A stretch of DNA of 64,000 nt. Origin: Prunella strophiata. Its lineage: Eukaryota; Chordata; Aves; Passeriformes; Prunellidae. Shown piece after piece: positions 24,001 to 37,489 of this stretch. The number at the start of each line of letters is the position of its first letter. Position 1 is the stretch's first letter. Position numbers and translations under genes: made by a program. The stretch spans positions 740,001 through 804,000 of the forward strand of contig JAZBQD010000022.1 of the NCBI GenBank assembly GCA_036583965.1. Reading direction: 5' to 3'. The notes under the pieces are model-generated. The model saw only the letters and a program-made list of their open reading frames with translations. It was not told the origin of the DNA and made no database searches.

Positions 24001-27000
24001 GCACCCACGGGGGTTAATGGCAGTGCTGGATCATCTCCTGCCCCTGCCCAGGTAACCAGCTGGGGGAGGTACACAGGAATGGCTGCAAGGTAGGAAAAAG
24101 CCTGTAACAACCAGTCAGGGCTGCATACTGGAGAAGATAAATCTGCAGAGGAAATCGTTGAGGCAGATGTTTAATTAGTTGGAGCCAGGCTGGATAAATC
24201 AGGATAGGAGCTGTCTATGCAGATATGCCGGTGTGCCTTCCCTTCCTCTGGGCTGGTGTCACTGGCTTTAAAAACAAACTGTTCTTTTTGCTGAGGAGAG
24301 AAGCAGCAGAAGGAGTTGTACTGCCTCTCCCTTACTGTAATGGATTCCCCTGTGTACACTCATAAAATAGAAAATGTAATTGATGTTTTCTTATGGTAAT
24401 GAAAACTAACGAAGTCGAATACTTTATCATCAATTTGTTTAACCTATTGCATGCTCAGCAGCGTGTATTGCACAGGCATATTTTATGGGAGGGCTGGAAA
24501 TAAAACTGCAGTTCTGGGAGGACCTTCTAGGGGAGACTGGTCTAATCCAGGATGGGCCACCTTGAGGGGGCTCAGGGGCATTGCTCATGCAAGAGGGTTT
24601 TCTGAAAATAGCTCAGATGGGAGGGAGAGAGCCCGAGGATGGGCTGATGCCCCAGCACAGGGAGGGGAGCTGGAAGCTCCATCAGTGCCACAGGGACCTG
24701 GCTGGGCACAGCACGGGGCTGGCACTGCTCAGGCACTGGGATAACAACCCTTGGAGACCCCTCGTGTCCAGAGGCAGTTTAAGGATTGTTTTGTATAATC
24801 CTGCCATGCCTAGATCTCCTTTCTTTGAGCACTTCAGCAGCTGATGGTGTAAATATAAAATCTCTCTGCAGTGTGGCAGATCTGCAGAAAAGAACTCACA
24901 TGCTGGAGATTGGAGCATAAGAACTTCCTGTTCTCCTTGAATTTATCAGTAAAAGTGTCAGATACTGTGCTGTCTGGATTTTGAACAGCTCTAATAACCA
25001 AGTCCTGAAAAGCTGTTTTAGAAGGTGAGATTTGGGTGTTTTAGTACTTGGGATAATTCTGCTCCCCAGAGATCAGTAACAGCCTTAACATTAACTTCTG
25101 GAGCAGGTAGCTGTTGGGCATGCTTGAAAATCCCACCCTTGGGCTTGGCAAAGAAGTTTTGTAGGTCGTACAGATCATGTTGCAGAACTGTAAAACACCA
25201 TTACCCCTAGAACTTGATTTGCTTTACTGGGAAATGATTTTCCTGCTCAGTCAGTCTGGTGTGTGTTTCTGCTGGTCTGACTTTCACCAACACTCATGTG
25301 TTACCCCATTAACATGTAAGAAATTTGGGTTGTGGTAGATGTGCACTTTATAACCTGCTTTTTTAGGGAGGCTCAGTGGGACCAAGGCAGGCACAGTTCT
25401 TCCAAGGTGGAAGGCACAGCCCATGCTCTGATCCCATGGCTCAGCTGAGGCTGGGGCTGACAGCAGCCCACAGTGTGCAGCAGGCAAGGAGATCCTATCA
25501 GGCTTTTTATATCTGCACCAAAGCCTGCACTCAATATTCCCTATAAAATATGTTTGCATGGATTACGATTTTAAGAACATAAGAAAGATGGTGACTTCAT
25601 CCTTGATACTTCATGTATCTTGATGCCATGGTGATTCTCAAATTAAATATGTGCAGGAACTATATGTACACTTGGAAGTTATCTCCCTGCCTGTGAGCTG
25701 TCTCATTCCTGCTGCTCTTGCACAAACACATTCCCTGGGACGCCAGTTGCCTTCTCCTCCAGAGCTCGGCTGAATGGACTATAAATACTAATGCAAAGTA
25801 AATAACAATGCAGAGAGAATGTGTGCAGAGGCTTTGTTTTCAAACAAATTAAGCATCGATGTCAGTATATAAAACCCAAATGTTCTTAGAAGGGAGATGA
25901 GAGACAAAACTAAACAACATAAAATGCTGAAATGTTGGAATAATCCTGCCTGCTCCTGGTCCGTGTCAGCCTCTCTTCATCTGAGATTTCTAGTGAACAG
26001 AGAAGTCTCCTCTGATTAATCTTGTCTGATTTCAAGTAGAAATTCTTTGCAGGGTGAACATGCTACTGATTATTATTTAATAGCTGCCTCCGACTGCAAA
26101 CATCCCCCGACCAGAAAGGCTCAGTCCTTTTAAGAACAAAATGCTCTACAAGTTTAATTGTTATAAACAAAACCTTCTGCCAACATTGCACAGACGTGAC
26201 CTGTATTTTCCGTAGGTTAGAGGGAGAGTTATTAGCTCAGTGTTCTGTGAGTTTGGAGAAAGATTAATACTTTTTCGATAAATGAAAACAGCTGCTTTGC
26301 AATAACATTCAAGTCCCTAACAGCTGTCAACCAGTGCTTTTTGCATTCTTTAAAATGTGTAAAGTGACCAAAAATAGTTTAAAATAATCTTCCTGGTCTG
26401 TTTAAGTGTATTATTTCACTGCCACAGGAAGCTGAATAATAAGAAAAGAGAAAGATTCAAGAAACAGGCGTAGGACTTAAAGATAAAAGCCTCCATATCA
26501 TATTTTAGTCTCTACACCAGAATCAGAGGAATTACAGCTGCCAAGGCCAGGGAAAGGAGCCTGTCCCATCCCCTGGTACCTGGCAGCACAGTCTGTTGCA
26601 GACCCAGGTTTTGTGGTGGTTGGTTATTGCTATGGTTTAGATTTGTTCACACAAAGTTTGGGTTACCCTCAGAACCTGGAGACTCTCAGATGAAGAGCTC
26701 TGCTTGGGGCTCATCTTTGTTTGAGGAGCAGCTGGGGAGGAGAGATCTGAGTTGTGTTTGAAAATTCGGTTTCTGACATGTCAGTATCAGCACATTTAAT
26801 GTCAAATTTCGGAACTTAAATGTTCTAAAGCAGCTGCTAGAGGAGCTGTGGACCTTGCTGGGGTTTTCCTTCCTCATCCTACCTTGTTGGTGGGAGAGTA
26901 GGACAGAAAAATGTCTGTAAAGGGAGGTGTGTGTGTTTTTTGACTGCACATATATGTATTTATTAATGCATTTTAAAAAAGGAGAATTAAAAAGATAAAC

Positions 27001-27007
27001 TATGTAA

Positions 27008-29530
27008 AGCCACAGCCCATGCTGATCCCGCACTGTCCCCATGCTGATCCCGCACTGATCCCGCACTGTCCCCATGCTGATCCCGCACTGTCCCCGCACT
27101 GTCCCCATGCTGATCCCGCACTGTCCCCATGCTGATCCCGCACTGTCCCCATGCTGATCCCGCACTGTCCCCATGCTGATCCCGCACTGTCCCCATGCTG
27201 ATCCCGCACTGTCCCCATGCTGATCCCGCACTGTCCCCATGCTGATCCCGCACTGATCCCGCACTGTCCCCATGCTGATCCCGCACTGATCCCGCACTGT
27301 CCCCATGCTGATCCCGCACTGTCCCCATGCTGATCCCGCACTGATCCCGCACTGTCCCCATGCTGATCCCGCACTGTCCCCATGCTGATCCCGCACTGAT
27401 CCCGCACTGTCCCCATGCTGATCCCGCACTGTCCCCATGCTGATCCCGCACTGTCCCCATGCTGATCCCGCACTGTCCCCATGCTGATCCCGCACTGTCC
27501 CCATGCTGATCCCGCACTGTCCCCATGCTGATCCCGCACTGTCCCCATGCTGATCCCGCACTGTCCCCATGCTGATCCCGCACTGTCCCCGCACTGTCCC
27601 CATGCTGATCCCGCACTGTCCCCATGCTGATCCCGCACTGATCCCGCACTGTCCCCGCACTGTCCCCGCACTGTCCCCGCACTGTCCCCATGCTGATCCC
27701 GCACTGTCCCCATGCTGATCCCGCACTGTCCCCGCACTGTCCCCATGCTGATCCCGCACTGTCCCCATGCTGATCCCGCACTGTCCCCATGCTGATCCCG
27801 CACTGATCCCGCACTGTCCCCGCACTGTCCCCATGCTGATCCCGCACTGTCCCCATGCTGATCCCGCACTGTCCCCGCTGTGCTGTCCCTGCTGTGCTGT
27901 CCCTGCTGTGCTGTCCCTGCTGTGCTGTCCCTGCTGTGCTGTCCCCGTGCTGATCCCGCACTGTCCCCATGCTGATCCCGCACTGTCCCCATGCTGATCC
28001 CGCACTGTCCCCATGCTGATCCCGCACTGTCCCCGCACTGTCCCCATGCTGATCCCGCACTGTCCCCATGCTGATCCCGCACTGTCCCCGCACTGTCCCC
28101 ATGCTGATCCCGCACTGTCCCCATGCTGATCCCGCACTGTCCCCATGCTGATCCCGCACTGTCCCCATGCTGATCCCGCACTGTCCCCGCACTGTCCCCA
28201 TGCTGATCCCGCACTGTCCCCATGCTGATCCCGCACTGTCCCCATGCTGATCCCGCACTGTCCCCATGCTGATCCCGCACTGTCCCCGCACTGTCCCCAT
28301 GCTGATCCCGCACTGTCCCCATGCTGATCCCGCACTGTCCCCATGCTGATCCCGCACTGTCCCCGCACTGTCCCCATGCTGATCCCGCACTGTCCCCGCA
28401 CTGTCCCCATGCTGATCCCGCACTGTCCCCATGCTGATCCCGCACTGATCCCGCACTGTCCCCATGCTGATCCCGCACTGTCCCCATGCTGATCCCGCAC
28501 TGTCCCCATGCTGATCCCGCACTGTCCCCATGCTGATCCCGCACTGTCCCCATGCTGATCCCGCACTGTCCCCATGCTGATCCCGCACTGTCCCCATGCT
28601 GATCCCGCACTGTCCCCATGCTGATCCCGCACTGTCCCCATGCTGATCCCGCACTGATCCCGCACTGTCCCCATGCTGATCCCGCACTGTCCCCGCACTG
28701 TCCCCATGCTGATCCCGCACTGTCCCCATGCTGATCCCGCACTGTCCCCATGCTGATCCCGCACTGTCCCCGCACTGTCCCCATGCTGATCCCGCACTGA
28801 TCCCGCACTGTCCCCATGCTGATCCCGCACTGTCCCCGCTGTGCTGTCCCTGCTGTGCTGTCCCTGCTGTGCTGTCCCTGCTGTGCTGTCCCTGCTGTGC
28901 TGTCCCTGCTGTGCTGTCCCTGCTGTGCTGTCCCTGCTGTGCTGTCCCTGCTGTGCTGTCCCTGCTGTGCTGTCCCTGCTGTGCTGTCCCTGCTGTGCTG
29001 TCCCTGCTGTGCTGTCCCTGCTGTGCTGTCCCTGCTGTGCTGTCCCTGCTGTGCTGTCCCTGCTGTGCTGTCCCTGCTGTGCTGTCCCTGCTGTGCTGTC
29101 CCTGCTGTGCTGTCCCTGCTGTGCTGTCCCTGCTGTGCTGTCCCTGCTGTGCTGTCCCTGCTGTGCTGTCCCTGCTGTGCTGTCCCTGCTGTGCTGTCCC
29201 TGCTGTGCTGTCCCCGTGCTGTCCCCATGCTGATCCCGCACTGTCCCCATGCTGATCCCGCACTGTCTCTGCACTGATCCCGCACTGTCCCCATGCTGAT
29301 CCCTCACTGATCCCGCACTGTCTCTGCACTGTCCCCGCAGTGCTGTCCCCATGCTGATCCCGCACTGTCCCCATGCTGATCCCGCACTGATCCCGCACTG
29401 TCCCCGCACTGTCCCCATGCTGATCCCGCACTGATCCCGCACTGTCTCTGCACTGTCCCCATGCTGATCCCGCACTGTCCCCATGCTGATCCCGCACTGT
29501 CCCCGCACTGATCCACCACTGTCCCCACTG
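27008..29530 (+). repeat. Modular minisatellite of about 2.5 kb (22-bp, 10-bp and 14-bp units)
   Basis: The main 22-bp unit has the core CCATGCTGATCCCGCACTGT. Shorter modules CCCGCACTGT and GATCCCGCACT are inserted irregularly, giving a pattern of long and short units. A second unit of 14 bp, CCCTGCTGTGCTGT, forms a short block at about 27875-27945 and a long one at about 28835-29215 (about 27 copies). After 29260 units are more diverged (TCTCTGCACTG variants). On the - strand the array is open in all three frames, giving frames up to 1173 codons with no gene-like content. Confidence 0.97.
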
Positions 29531-29590
29531 TGCTGGGTCAGCAGCTGCCGGCTCCTGGTTAGGGCTCTCTGCACCCTGCTCAGCGCCAGT

Positions 29591-29740
29591 GCCAGCATTC
29601 CCAGACCTGTGCCAGCATTCCCAGGGCTGTGCCGGCATTCCCAGGGCTGTGCTGGCCAGCATTCCCAGGGCTGTGCTGGCATTCCCAGGGCTGTGCCAGC
29701 ATTCCCAGGGCTGTGCTGGCATTCCCAGGGCTGTGCTGGG
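29591..29740 (+). repeat. Seven-copy 20-bp minisatellite
   Basis: Seven units of the form GCCAGCATTCCCAGGGCTGT, with GCTGG replacing GCCAG in some and one 4-bp insertion. It lies 60 bp after the larger array. Confidence 0.95.
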
Positions 29741-32274
29741 CTCCCCTCACCGCTCCCAGCCAGGGCTGATGCAGGAAGGGGAAGAGCTGCTCGCTGCCCG
29801 GTTTTGTGGGGTGCTCCCTGCAGCAGGGGGGTGAGCAGGGCGAGCTGCTGGGAATGATTTCCTTCTGCCCGAGCTCGGCTCAGCTCAGCTCTGCAGCTGA
29901 GGGATGATTTATTCCACACGCCCTTTCCCTCTGCCTGGCCCGCTGACGCTGAGCAGACCCCGCTGTGTTGGTGTAGGTGGAACAGCTCACTGGGAACACA
30001 GTTTGTGAGTAGCTGGTCAGAACAGCAGTGGCCAGTTAGCCCTGTGCCTTGGGCTGGTGAGGGGCTGGGTGTCAGCCCAGAGTAATTTTTCATGCCCAGC
30101 CTCTGAAATGAAAGTGGAATAATGAACAGTTTTGGATCTGTTGGTATTGAATCCATGTGGTTACTGGTTCTTCTGGTTTGGTAATAATGCTGTAGTTTAA
30201 GTGACATTTTAAACTGTGCAGCTCAGCCTTTGGGTGACTCAGATTTTTGTGTGTGTTTCACCCACTGTGATGAGCAGAGGCTGTGCTGGTCCCTGGTACC
30301 TCCATGGGACCAGCTCCTCCCTGCTCTGTTCTCGTGAGCCCTCGAGTGTGCCGTGGCTGTGCTGCCCAAAACTGCAGAACAAGTCACTGGTGTCTTCCTA
30401 GCCAGGGAGAAGCACCTCTGTCACTTGACAATGCAGGCAGTGGGCGAGCCCTGGTGCTGGTCAGTCAGGAGTGCCCACCTGGGCTGGCCCCAGGACAGTC
30501 CCTTGGGGACGATTTCAGGTGCTGGCAGGGCTGGGCTGAGAGCAGGGCAGCTGCAGAGTTTAAAATAAAATCTGTGTGTTGGATTTCTGCTGTAGGTGCT
30601 TTACATTATAGATCAAATGTGATGATTTTGTCTCAGCTTTTTTTAGAGCTACACATTGCTAATGCAAAAAGGTAGCAATTAACTAAAAACCCTTCTGTTG
30701 ATGCTGTGCACAGCCCAGGTTGCTGCTGGCCGTGCTGCACATTTGCTGTTCCCCAGAAAAGCAATCCAGAAATGAAGTGTTTGTTTCTTTTTAAGGGGCT
30801 TTTGACTAAATTCTTTAATTTCACTGGCTGTCAAGGTAGTGTTAAGTAAAATAGGTTTGAACTGCTGTAGTTTTTGTGTACTGGACTAGATGTCAGAAAC
30901 CTTTGCCATCACTGGAAATTCTGTCACTCTGGATTTACTATCTGTTTCCCACAGCTGAATTCCTGAGCAGTGTGATTTAACACCTTGGCTCTCCATCAAC
31001 CAGGCCTGGCATTTATTTGAATGCATTACACCACTGGTTTCCATAAACTATTTTACAATTGTTTCATATAAATGACTGTTTATTTCTACAAAAACCATCT
31101 GTATTTCTGTGGAGAGCGGCAGATAACTGTGTGTAAAATTCGGTAATGTCACAACAGTGCAAGTTAAGGAAAAACAGATTGGGCTAAAAAAACCTCTCAT
31201 GCTTGTGCATAATGTTAAAAAGTTTGTTTTCACTATTTAAATATCTTTATTTATTAACCAGTATTTGCATTTGTAATGATAAAATCTTTATTCCACTTCA
31301 GAGGTGTTGAGGGGCTTTGGGGATTTTAGCGGATAAACAGATTTAAGACGTCCTCGCAGCAGCAGGATTGGAGATGTAAACATTCTGCTCTGCAGCCAGT
31401 TCCCCTCGCACTGTTTACATATTTTCTGTTGTTTCATTGTCATTGCCAAGCACACAATGGAATCCTGCCCCTTCTGTCATGTTCTGAGAAAGCTCCCAGT
31501 GGAAGGAGGCTGAGCCCTCTCCCTGCTCCCTGCTCCCTGCTCTCCGCAGTGGATTGACCCTGCTCCTCCCTCTGCCCCTTCTGTTTGTGGCCAGTGCTCG
31601 TCCCCTGGCCCAGGGCCATGTCCAGCACCCACGGGGAGCCAGGGTTCCCCAGGCCTCCCCAGGGGGATGAGGAGCTGCCTCGATTTCCCTCCTCCCAGCC
31701 AGCACCAAGGAGCCTCCACACTGAGCTATTTTAATTCCTCCATCTGCTGCCCATGTGGTGGCAGAGGGAGCACTGGAATCCAGCAGTCTTACACTTAGCA
31801 CGACTGATACTTTCTGACAGACTATTTGAAATGATAGAAATACATAAATCTCCTCTTTTTTATGACCTTGTAATAGCTGCAACATATTTCCAGCAAATAT
31901 TTTCTATAGCAATAATAAAAAAGCGATAACAAAAAAATAAATATAAATATAGTTTAAACTCAAGCGGAATCGCGCTTTCAAAGCCCAGGGATGGAGCAGC
32001 AAAGCAATAAATCACAAATCCTCGTGAAAGGAGGGACTTGAAATGGAAAGTCCCACAGACATCAGTGTTAAGTGTTTATCAACAGGGGTTTTTGACTGCT
32101 CTGCTGCCTTCTGCCTGTGCTCAGTTCCCTTTTGCTTGTTCCCTCCTGCCCAGCGTCTGTCGCCGTGGCTGTTGGGCTGTGGCTGCCTAACTGCCCACAT
32201 TTCTGATTTTTTCTTTCTTATTTTCTTTGTTACTTTTTCTTTTCCTTTGTTATTTCCTTTGCCCACAGAAGCTA

Positions 32275-32402
32275 TCCCTGGCAGTGTCCAAGGCCAGGTT
32301 GAACAAGGCTTGGAGCAGCCTGGGACAGGGCAGGTGTCCCTGCATGGCAGGGGAAGGGACAGGATGAGGTTCCCTTCTGCCCTGAGCCATTCTGTGATTC
32401 CT
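32275..32402 (+). mobile_element. CR1 LINE 3' end
   Basis: Matches the last part of CR1: GTCCAAGGCCAGGTTGAACA, TTGGAGCAGCCTGGGACAG, GGTGTCCCTGCATGGCAGGG, closing with the terminal ATTCTGTGATTC motif near 32390-32401. Confidence 0.85.
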
Positions 32403-32639
32403 GGTTCTTGCAGAGCCCTGTGAGCAGGCAGCAGTGTCTGAGTGTGCTGGAGGTCAGCTCTGGAGATGCTGCACCATTAACACCGTGTTTAACGTGTTGC
32501 TCACACCAGCTGCTCTCAGGTGTGGGAGGTGGCAGGGGGTTGTGGAAGGAGTTCAAGGACAGACAGGTTTGCCTGGGCTTTCTCACCAGGCAAACTGTGA
32601 AACTGTAACAGGAACCCCTAGGCAAAGAGCAGGATTAAT

Positions 32640-33740
32640 GGATGACATGTGAGCAAATGCAGCATACAGGGGCATGGCTTTGGCAGAGCAGGCTGAGAGG
32701 GAGCCAGAGACCTTCTGAAAGGGATGGTGGGTTTGCCATGGCATGCTTAGATTTCCAAAAAAGATTTGACAAAGGCTCATAAAGCAATTAAGCTGTCACA
32801 GGATGAGAAGGAGGATCCTCACATGGATTAATAATTGATTAAAAGACAGGAAACAAAGAATAGGAATAATGGCCCTTGGTGATTAGTAACTAGGTTACTG
32901 GTGGAGCTCCAGTGGAACTGGTGGAACCTGCATTGTTCGTTAATGTGGGGCATGGAAAGGATGTGAATGCTGATGTGACAAAATGTGCTGTTGATACAAA
33001 AGAGGTAAGAATAGTGCAAATAAAAGCTGTCTGTGAAGCACTGCAGAGGTATCCACAGTGCTGAGTGACAGGACAATAAAACTGAGAGAGGGAATTCAGT
33101 GTCAATGAGTACAAAATAATATACATGGTGAAAAGCAACTGTAACTATATGTGTACAATGATGGGCTCTAATTACCTTCCATCAGTCAGGAAAAGTATCC
33201 AGCATCATCACAGGTAGTTCTCTGAACACTTCAGCTCCATGCAGGGGCAGGCAGAAAGACAAATGGAACATCAGGAACTGAGTCCATAAATCCCAACGTA
33301 CCCACATCTTAATTGCTGTATTTTGTCTCAAAAGAGGGAAGTGGAGAGATGCAGAAAGGGATGGGTGTGGAAGTGGATCACGCATGTGAAATGAGCAGAT
33401 GCTGAGGAGAGAAGGGCTTTTCTGGTGTGGAAAAGGCACAACTGGGGACAAGAGGTGTCTGTGAAGTGCAGGTGGTGGGGACAGTGAATTGGGAAGGTTT
33501 TATCCTGGTAGTTCAGAGACAGGAGCTGCTCACCCCAAACATTGGGGTGGCAGTGGCTCATTGAACAAAAGGAATACTTTTCCTCACACAGTGTAATAAA
33601 TTCAGGATGTAAATGTCATGGAAATGGGAAATTCAAAAGTGTTTTGGACAAATGCATGGACTGTGAAGGGAACAGAAACAGCTGATACAGCACAGGAGGA
33701 ACTGGGGTGTTGGTGAGGATTATGGGAGCTCTTGAAGGTG
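32640..33740 (+). mobile_element. Old degraded CR1-superfamily LINE copy (RT C-terminal part to 3' UTR)
   Basis: The longest interspersed copy seen. Near 32748 the frame gives LDFQKRFDK, resembling the CR1 reverse transcriptase motif DFxKAFD. It continues with TTAAAAGACAGGAAACAAAG, later GACAATAAAACTGAGAGAGG and CAATGATGGGCTCTAATTAC, all in the order of the CR1 RT-to-3' UTR region. Near 33310-33600 the typical envelope-free LINE tail continues (AATACTTTTCCTCACACAGT). It has many indels and stops and is not functional. The family assignment comes from remembered consensus patterns, and edges are approximate. Confidence 0.65.
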
Positions 33741-36700
33741 AAGAAAGAGATATACAGGCATAGGGATGTGTTTTGTTGCAGAGACTAATGCTGTAAAATA
33801 TAGCCTCAGTTTTCAACAGTTTGGGTTTTTTTGTTGGTACTGGTCTTTTTTGTTTAGGTTTGACAACTCCACAAACATTAAATATTCTTTCTATAGTCCT
33901 TATTTCACCCTAGTAACTAGTTTGGAGATGGAGAGGGGTTTGGTTGGGGTTTTGTTTAAAGCCTGGCTCCCTGTTGCAGTGTTAGTATTGTTTATTGTGC
34001 AGATTCACCCCTGACCGTGGCATTCTTCATTGCTATTGAAAGTTAATGGGGGAAAAATTGCATTCCAAACATTTGAACCCGTAGTAGCCATGGCTGAACT
34101 TAGTTGATCTCTGGTGATCGGTTCAATTTAGTTACGATTTTTAGCCATTAGGCTGGGGCTGAATGATGGTGATTTGGTTGAGGCCAAATGTCTGCAGAAA
34201 ATTGGCTGTTTGATAAGAGCCCTGTTATCAGAGGGGGATACTTTCTCATTTACATTTAGATGAGTATTGATTATTTATTTACTCAGAGAAGTGAGATTCG
34301 TTCCCAATCTTATCTCTCTAGTCTCTGCTTGTCAGCAGAAAGAGAGAGAGAGCTCCTGACAACAGCCCAAGATAACAGCACTTTGTAGTGGAGATAAAAG
34401 TTGGAATGGGCCTTTTTCTAGTCTTGACTGAAAGGATAAGTTTTAAAAATTAGAACTGATGGGTCGTGCTTTCAAAAGCCCTTTCTGAAAGCTTTGCAGC
34501 TTAAATGGCAACAGAATTGGTTTGTTGGTATGCAGGTGGCTGTTCCCTTCTGCAAGGAGGACCCTTAATTTGATTACAGGGTGGGATTCTTCCCTGGCAC
34601 CTTTCTGTGCTCGTAGGGATGCCATGGGTATTGGGGTCTGTTTGCCTTGTTTTTAATTCCTGATGAACATTCCTGCCTCTAAAGGGGTGTCTTGAAATAG
34701 CCAAGTGGGTATCTGTGGACAGAATCCATGGTGAGAGTGGTTCAGCAGGGATTCAGATGGAAGGGATGTGTGAGGGAGGATCACCCCCAGGAGGGGTGTG
34801 GAGCCCTGGGAGCTGCCAGCAGCAGGAAAACTTGGCTTGGCACACTGGCCAGCACAGTCTGTGCCAGGATTTTAAAGGTTTATTTTACAAGTGCATTGAA
34901 CATTTGCATGAGATTACAGAAATCCATAAAATCCATCTTTGGTATTGCCACTTGAAAATTTGTTGAAATTCACAGAGCAGGATTCCATTAGGAGACCATT
35001 AAATTATCCAATATTCCTACTACAGTGACATCATGTGAACTTGTGAGAGAAGCCTGATAGTAAAACTCCTCCACAGACTCAGCCTAACGTTCTTCATCTG
35101 TTGGGAAGCAGAGGTCATGTAAATGTGGACAGATATTTAAAGCATAATTGAAGAGTAGATACTGTCTGAAAATCCGTTTGCACTGTTTTATTAATTTCTC
35201 AGTATTTTCTGGTTTTAGGGAGTTATCCATGAGGCAGGTTGACCTGGTTCCTGCTCTGGAGCTCTATTTCCCTGCTTTATTAGCAGAGTTAATACAGGCT
35301 TGACACAAACTGGGTAAAACAATTTACCTGATCATGGAGTTCTCAAGCTGCTCCAGATAAAAATGACCCTGTACCACTGCAGGGTGCATTGAGGGTGGTC
35401 CCTGATGGCTTTACTCAGGGTTCAGCAGAGTGGGAACTGTTCCTGGTGGGGGAAGATGTTCTTTGGGGTGGATCCAGCTGGTGGAATCAGATCCTCACAG
35501 AGGGACCACGAACCCTGCATGCATTTAACCCTTCCATCGTGTCAGGGTTTGCCCCCATTGAGCAGGGCTTTGGGACTGGCTACCAACAGCACAGATGTTC
35601 AGATCTGTGCCAGCAGTTCCCTGGGATGCAGCTCAGGAATCTCTGGAAGCTGCTTGGGATGAGCAGACAAAGCCATTGGGTTTTGCTGTCGCTGGTCCTG
35701 TTCTTAAACCTACACCAGATTTTAAATCCAAATTGATTTACTGCTTTGAGATTTGTTTCAATTCAGTATATTTTGCTTCTGCCTAACAAGCAGGCCTCTG
35801 TTTATCTAATTTATTGTAAATTTAAATAGTTAATCACATTTCCAGTAGCCGGGAGAGGAGCAGTGTTGGTGCTGGGTCTGTTTGCCTTTCTTTGTGCTGC
35901 GTGGTTTGCACTGCAGATGCTTTGGCAGCTCCTCGTGCCACCACTGCTTGTGCTGGGCAGGCTGGGAGCCTCCTGTGTCCTGCAGAAAGCCTGGCACTGC
36001 CTCTGCTCTGAGTGGCACTGGGAGCAAGGGGAGTGCACAACGCTCCTGCCAGGGAGGGAGCGCAGCGAGTGCCTCACGTGGCTGTGGGGAGATGGAATGA
36101 GGAGCTGTAATTGAAATTCTGCTGTAGTAAATTTAAAATTAATTGGCTAACAAATTCCATTCCTTAGGCATGCCATCTGAGGCTGAAAGACTTAATTTTT
36201 TTATATATTTTAAATATTTCATCATATATGCTCGTAATTCAAAGTCAGCAAACAGTCAGAAATCTTTTAAGTAGTAGTGAAGAGGGAATAGATTTTGTTA
36301 TTTCAGTTCTCAGGTTTTTGTTACTTTGAGACCTGGTTAAAGAGGCTTTGAATCACTTAAGATTTTTCAGGTATCTGTTCCAGTTATTTTACTGGATTAT
36401 GGAAAATTATTTATGGAAAATTATTGTTTATGGGAAATACACAGCTGAGAACTTGGTGTGCACTTCAGCTCTCAGGTGTGGGCAGGAGTGAGGACAGGAG
36501 GACTTTGGCCCCACCAGCTCCTGCCCTTGGAAGGGGCTTTTCATCTTCGGGGTCCCACCTGAAACTGGGTGCACTTGGGTCTCCCCCCACCCCACCCTGC
36601 CTCTCCCAGCCACTGTCAGGACAGCAGGGCTGGAGCTGGCTCATGGGGCTTCACCTGGAATTGGATCAGAGTGTCCTGGTTTTGTCCCAGTTAAGGCAGG

Positions 36701-37381
36701 TAGTTTAAGGATCCATTCAACTAGAAGATTTTTTTTTAACGGCCTAGTTTTTGTAAAAACAATTTTTGATACATTTTCTGTAGTTGTTAAACAGCTTTTT
36801 AAGTGGTATTGTCCTTACTTTGGGGATTTGGCTGGGGAAGAAAGAAGCTGGCACCAGAACCTTTAAGATCTACTGTTAAAATGTGAAAATAATTCATTCA
36901 AAGCAGCAGCATCTGTCCCTCTGTGTGATGCAGTCCATAAGGAAGGGCTGATTTATTTCCTTCCCAGGTGCTTCCCAGTGCTCTGTGCAGGCAAGAGGGA
37001 TGGGCAGCAGGGAGCAAACACAGGGGGCTTCTTCACTCAGGAAAGATGCCCCAAAAATGCCCCAGGGCATACAGAGAGGTCTGAGGGCATTTCCCACTCC
37101 AGGCAGGGGCTTGGTGCAGCCTCACCTGGTGCAGGGACACCGTGGGAGTGTTGGACAGGGGTTTGGCAGCTCAGGGGACAGCTGGAGACAGTGGGAATGT
37201 GTTGTTTCCTTCCACACCATCCTCCAGCTGCTGACAGGGCCCTTCCTTTGGCACAGGGCTCTGAGACATCCACACCCACCTGCTGTGCTCCTGGGCTGCG
37301 AGTAGCCTCGTGTTAGTTGAACGTGCTAAGCCATCTCTTTGTTAGAAAACAGATGATTTTACAAGTTACTTTATGTTTCAG

Positions 37382-37489
37382 GTCCTCAGTATCGGCTGGA
37401 GAAGCAGAGTGAACCTAATGTCCCAGTAGATTTAGACTGTACCTTGGAGAGCCAGAGCACTTTGGAATTCTGCCTTGTCCGGGAGAACA
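37382..37489 (+). CDS. MAPKAP1: MAPKAP1 cassette exon: C-terminal half of the RBD (residues 321-355 with split codons on both sides)
   Basis: The acceptor is ttatgtttcag ending at 37381 and the donor is aca|gtatgt at 37490. The exon encodes [29 protein letters not shown] and CLVREN, against human [18 protein letters not shown] and [17 protein letters not shown]. It is 108 nt long with the same phase at both ends, so skipping it removes exactly 36 residues (321-356) without changing the frame. That is the segment missing from a known human SIN1 isoform, which loses part of the RBD. The next two exons (141 and 138 nt) have the same phase, so this part of the gene is built from skippable modules. 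Skipping in this species is inferred, not shown. Confidence 0.96.

Larger units (their letters stand above)
21015..37381 (+). other. MAPKAP1 intron (16.4 kb), largest in the window
   Basis: GT-AG intron interrupting codon 320. It contains a candidate non-coding element at 21880-22360, the 2.5 kb modular minisatellite at 27008-29530, a 20-bp array at 29591-29740, a CR1 3' end at 32275-32402 and an older LINE copy at 32640-33740. 22400-27000, 29850-32270 and 33800-37380 show only ordinary intronic sequence. Confidence 0.9.

Noticed and set aside
26686..30207. Reading frame of 1173 codons and two others over 750 codons on the - strand
   Set aside because: They are created by the 22/10/14-bp minisatellite, which lacks stops in all - strand frames; the peptide simply cycles through the unit (QCGISMGTVRDQHGDSAGSA).
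35863..36114. Hydrophobic 83-codon frame that looks like a membrane peptide
   Set aside because: No splice or start context and no neighbour; a T-rich, Leu/Cys-rich chance frame in intron.
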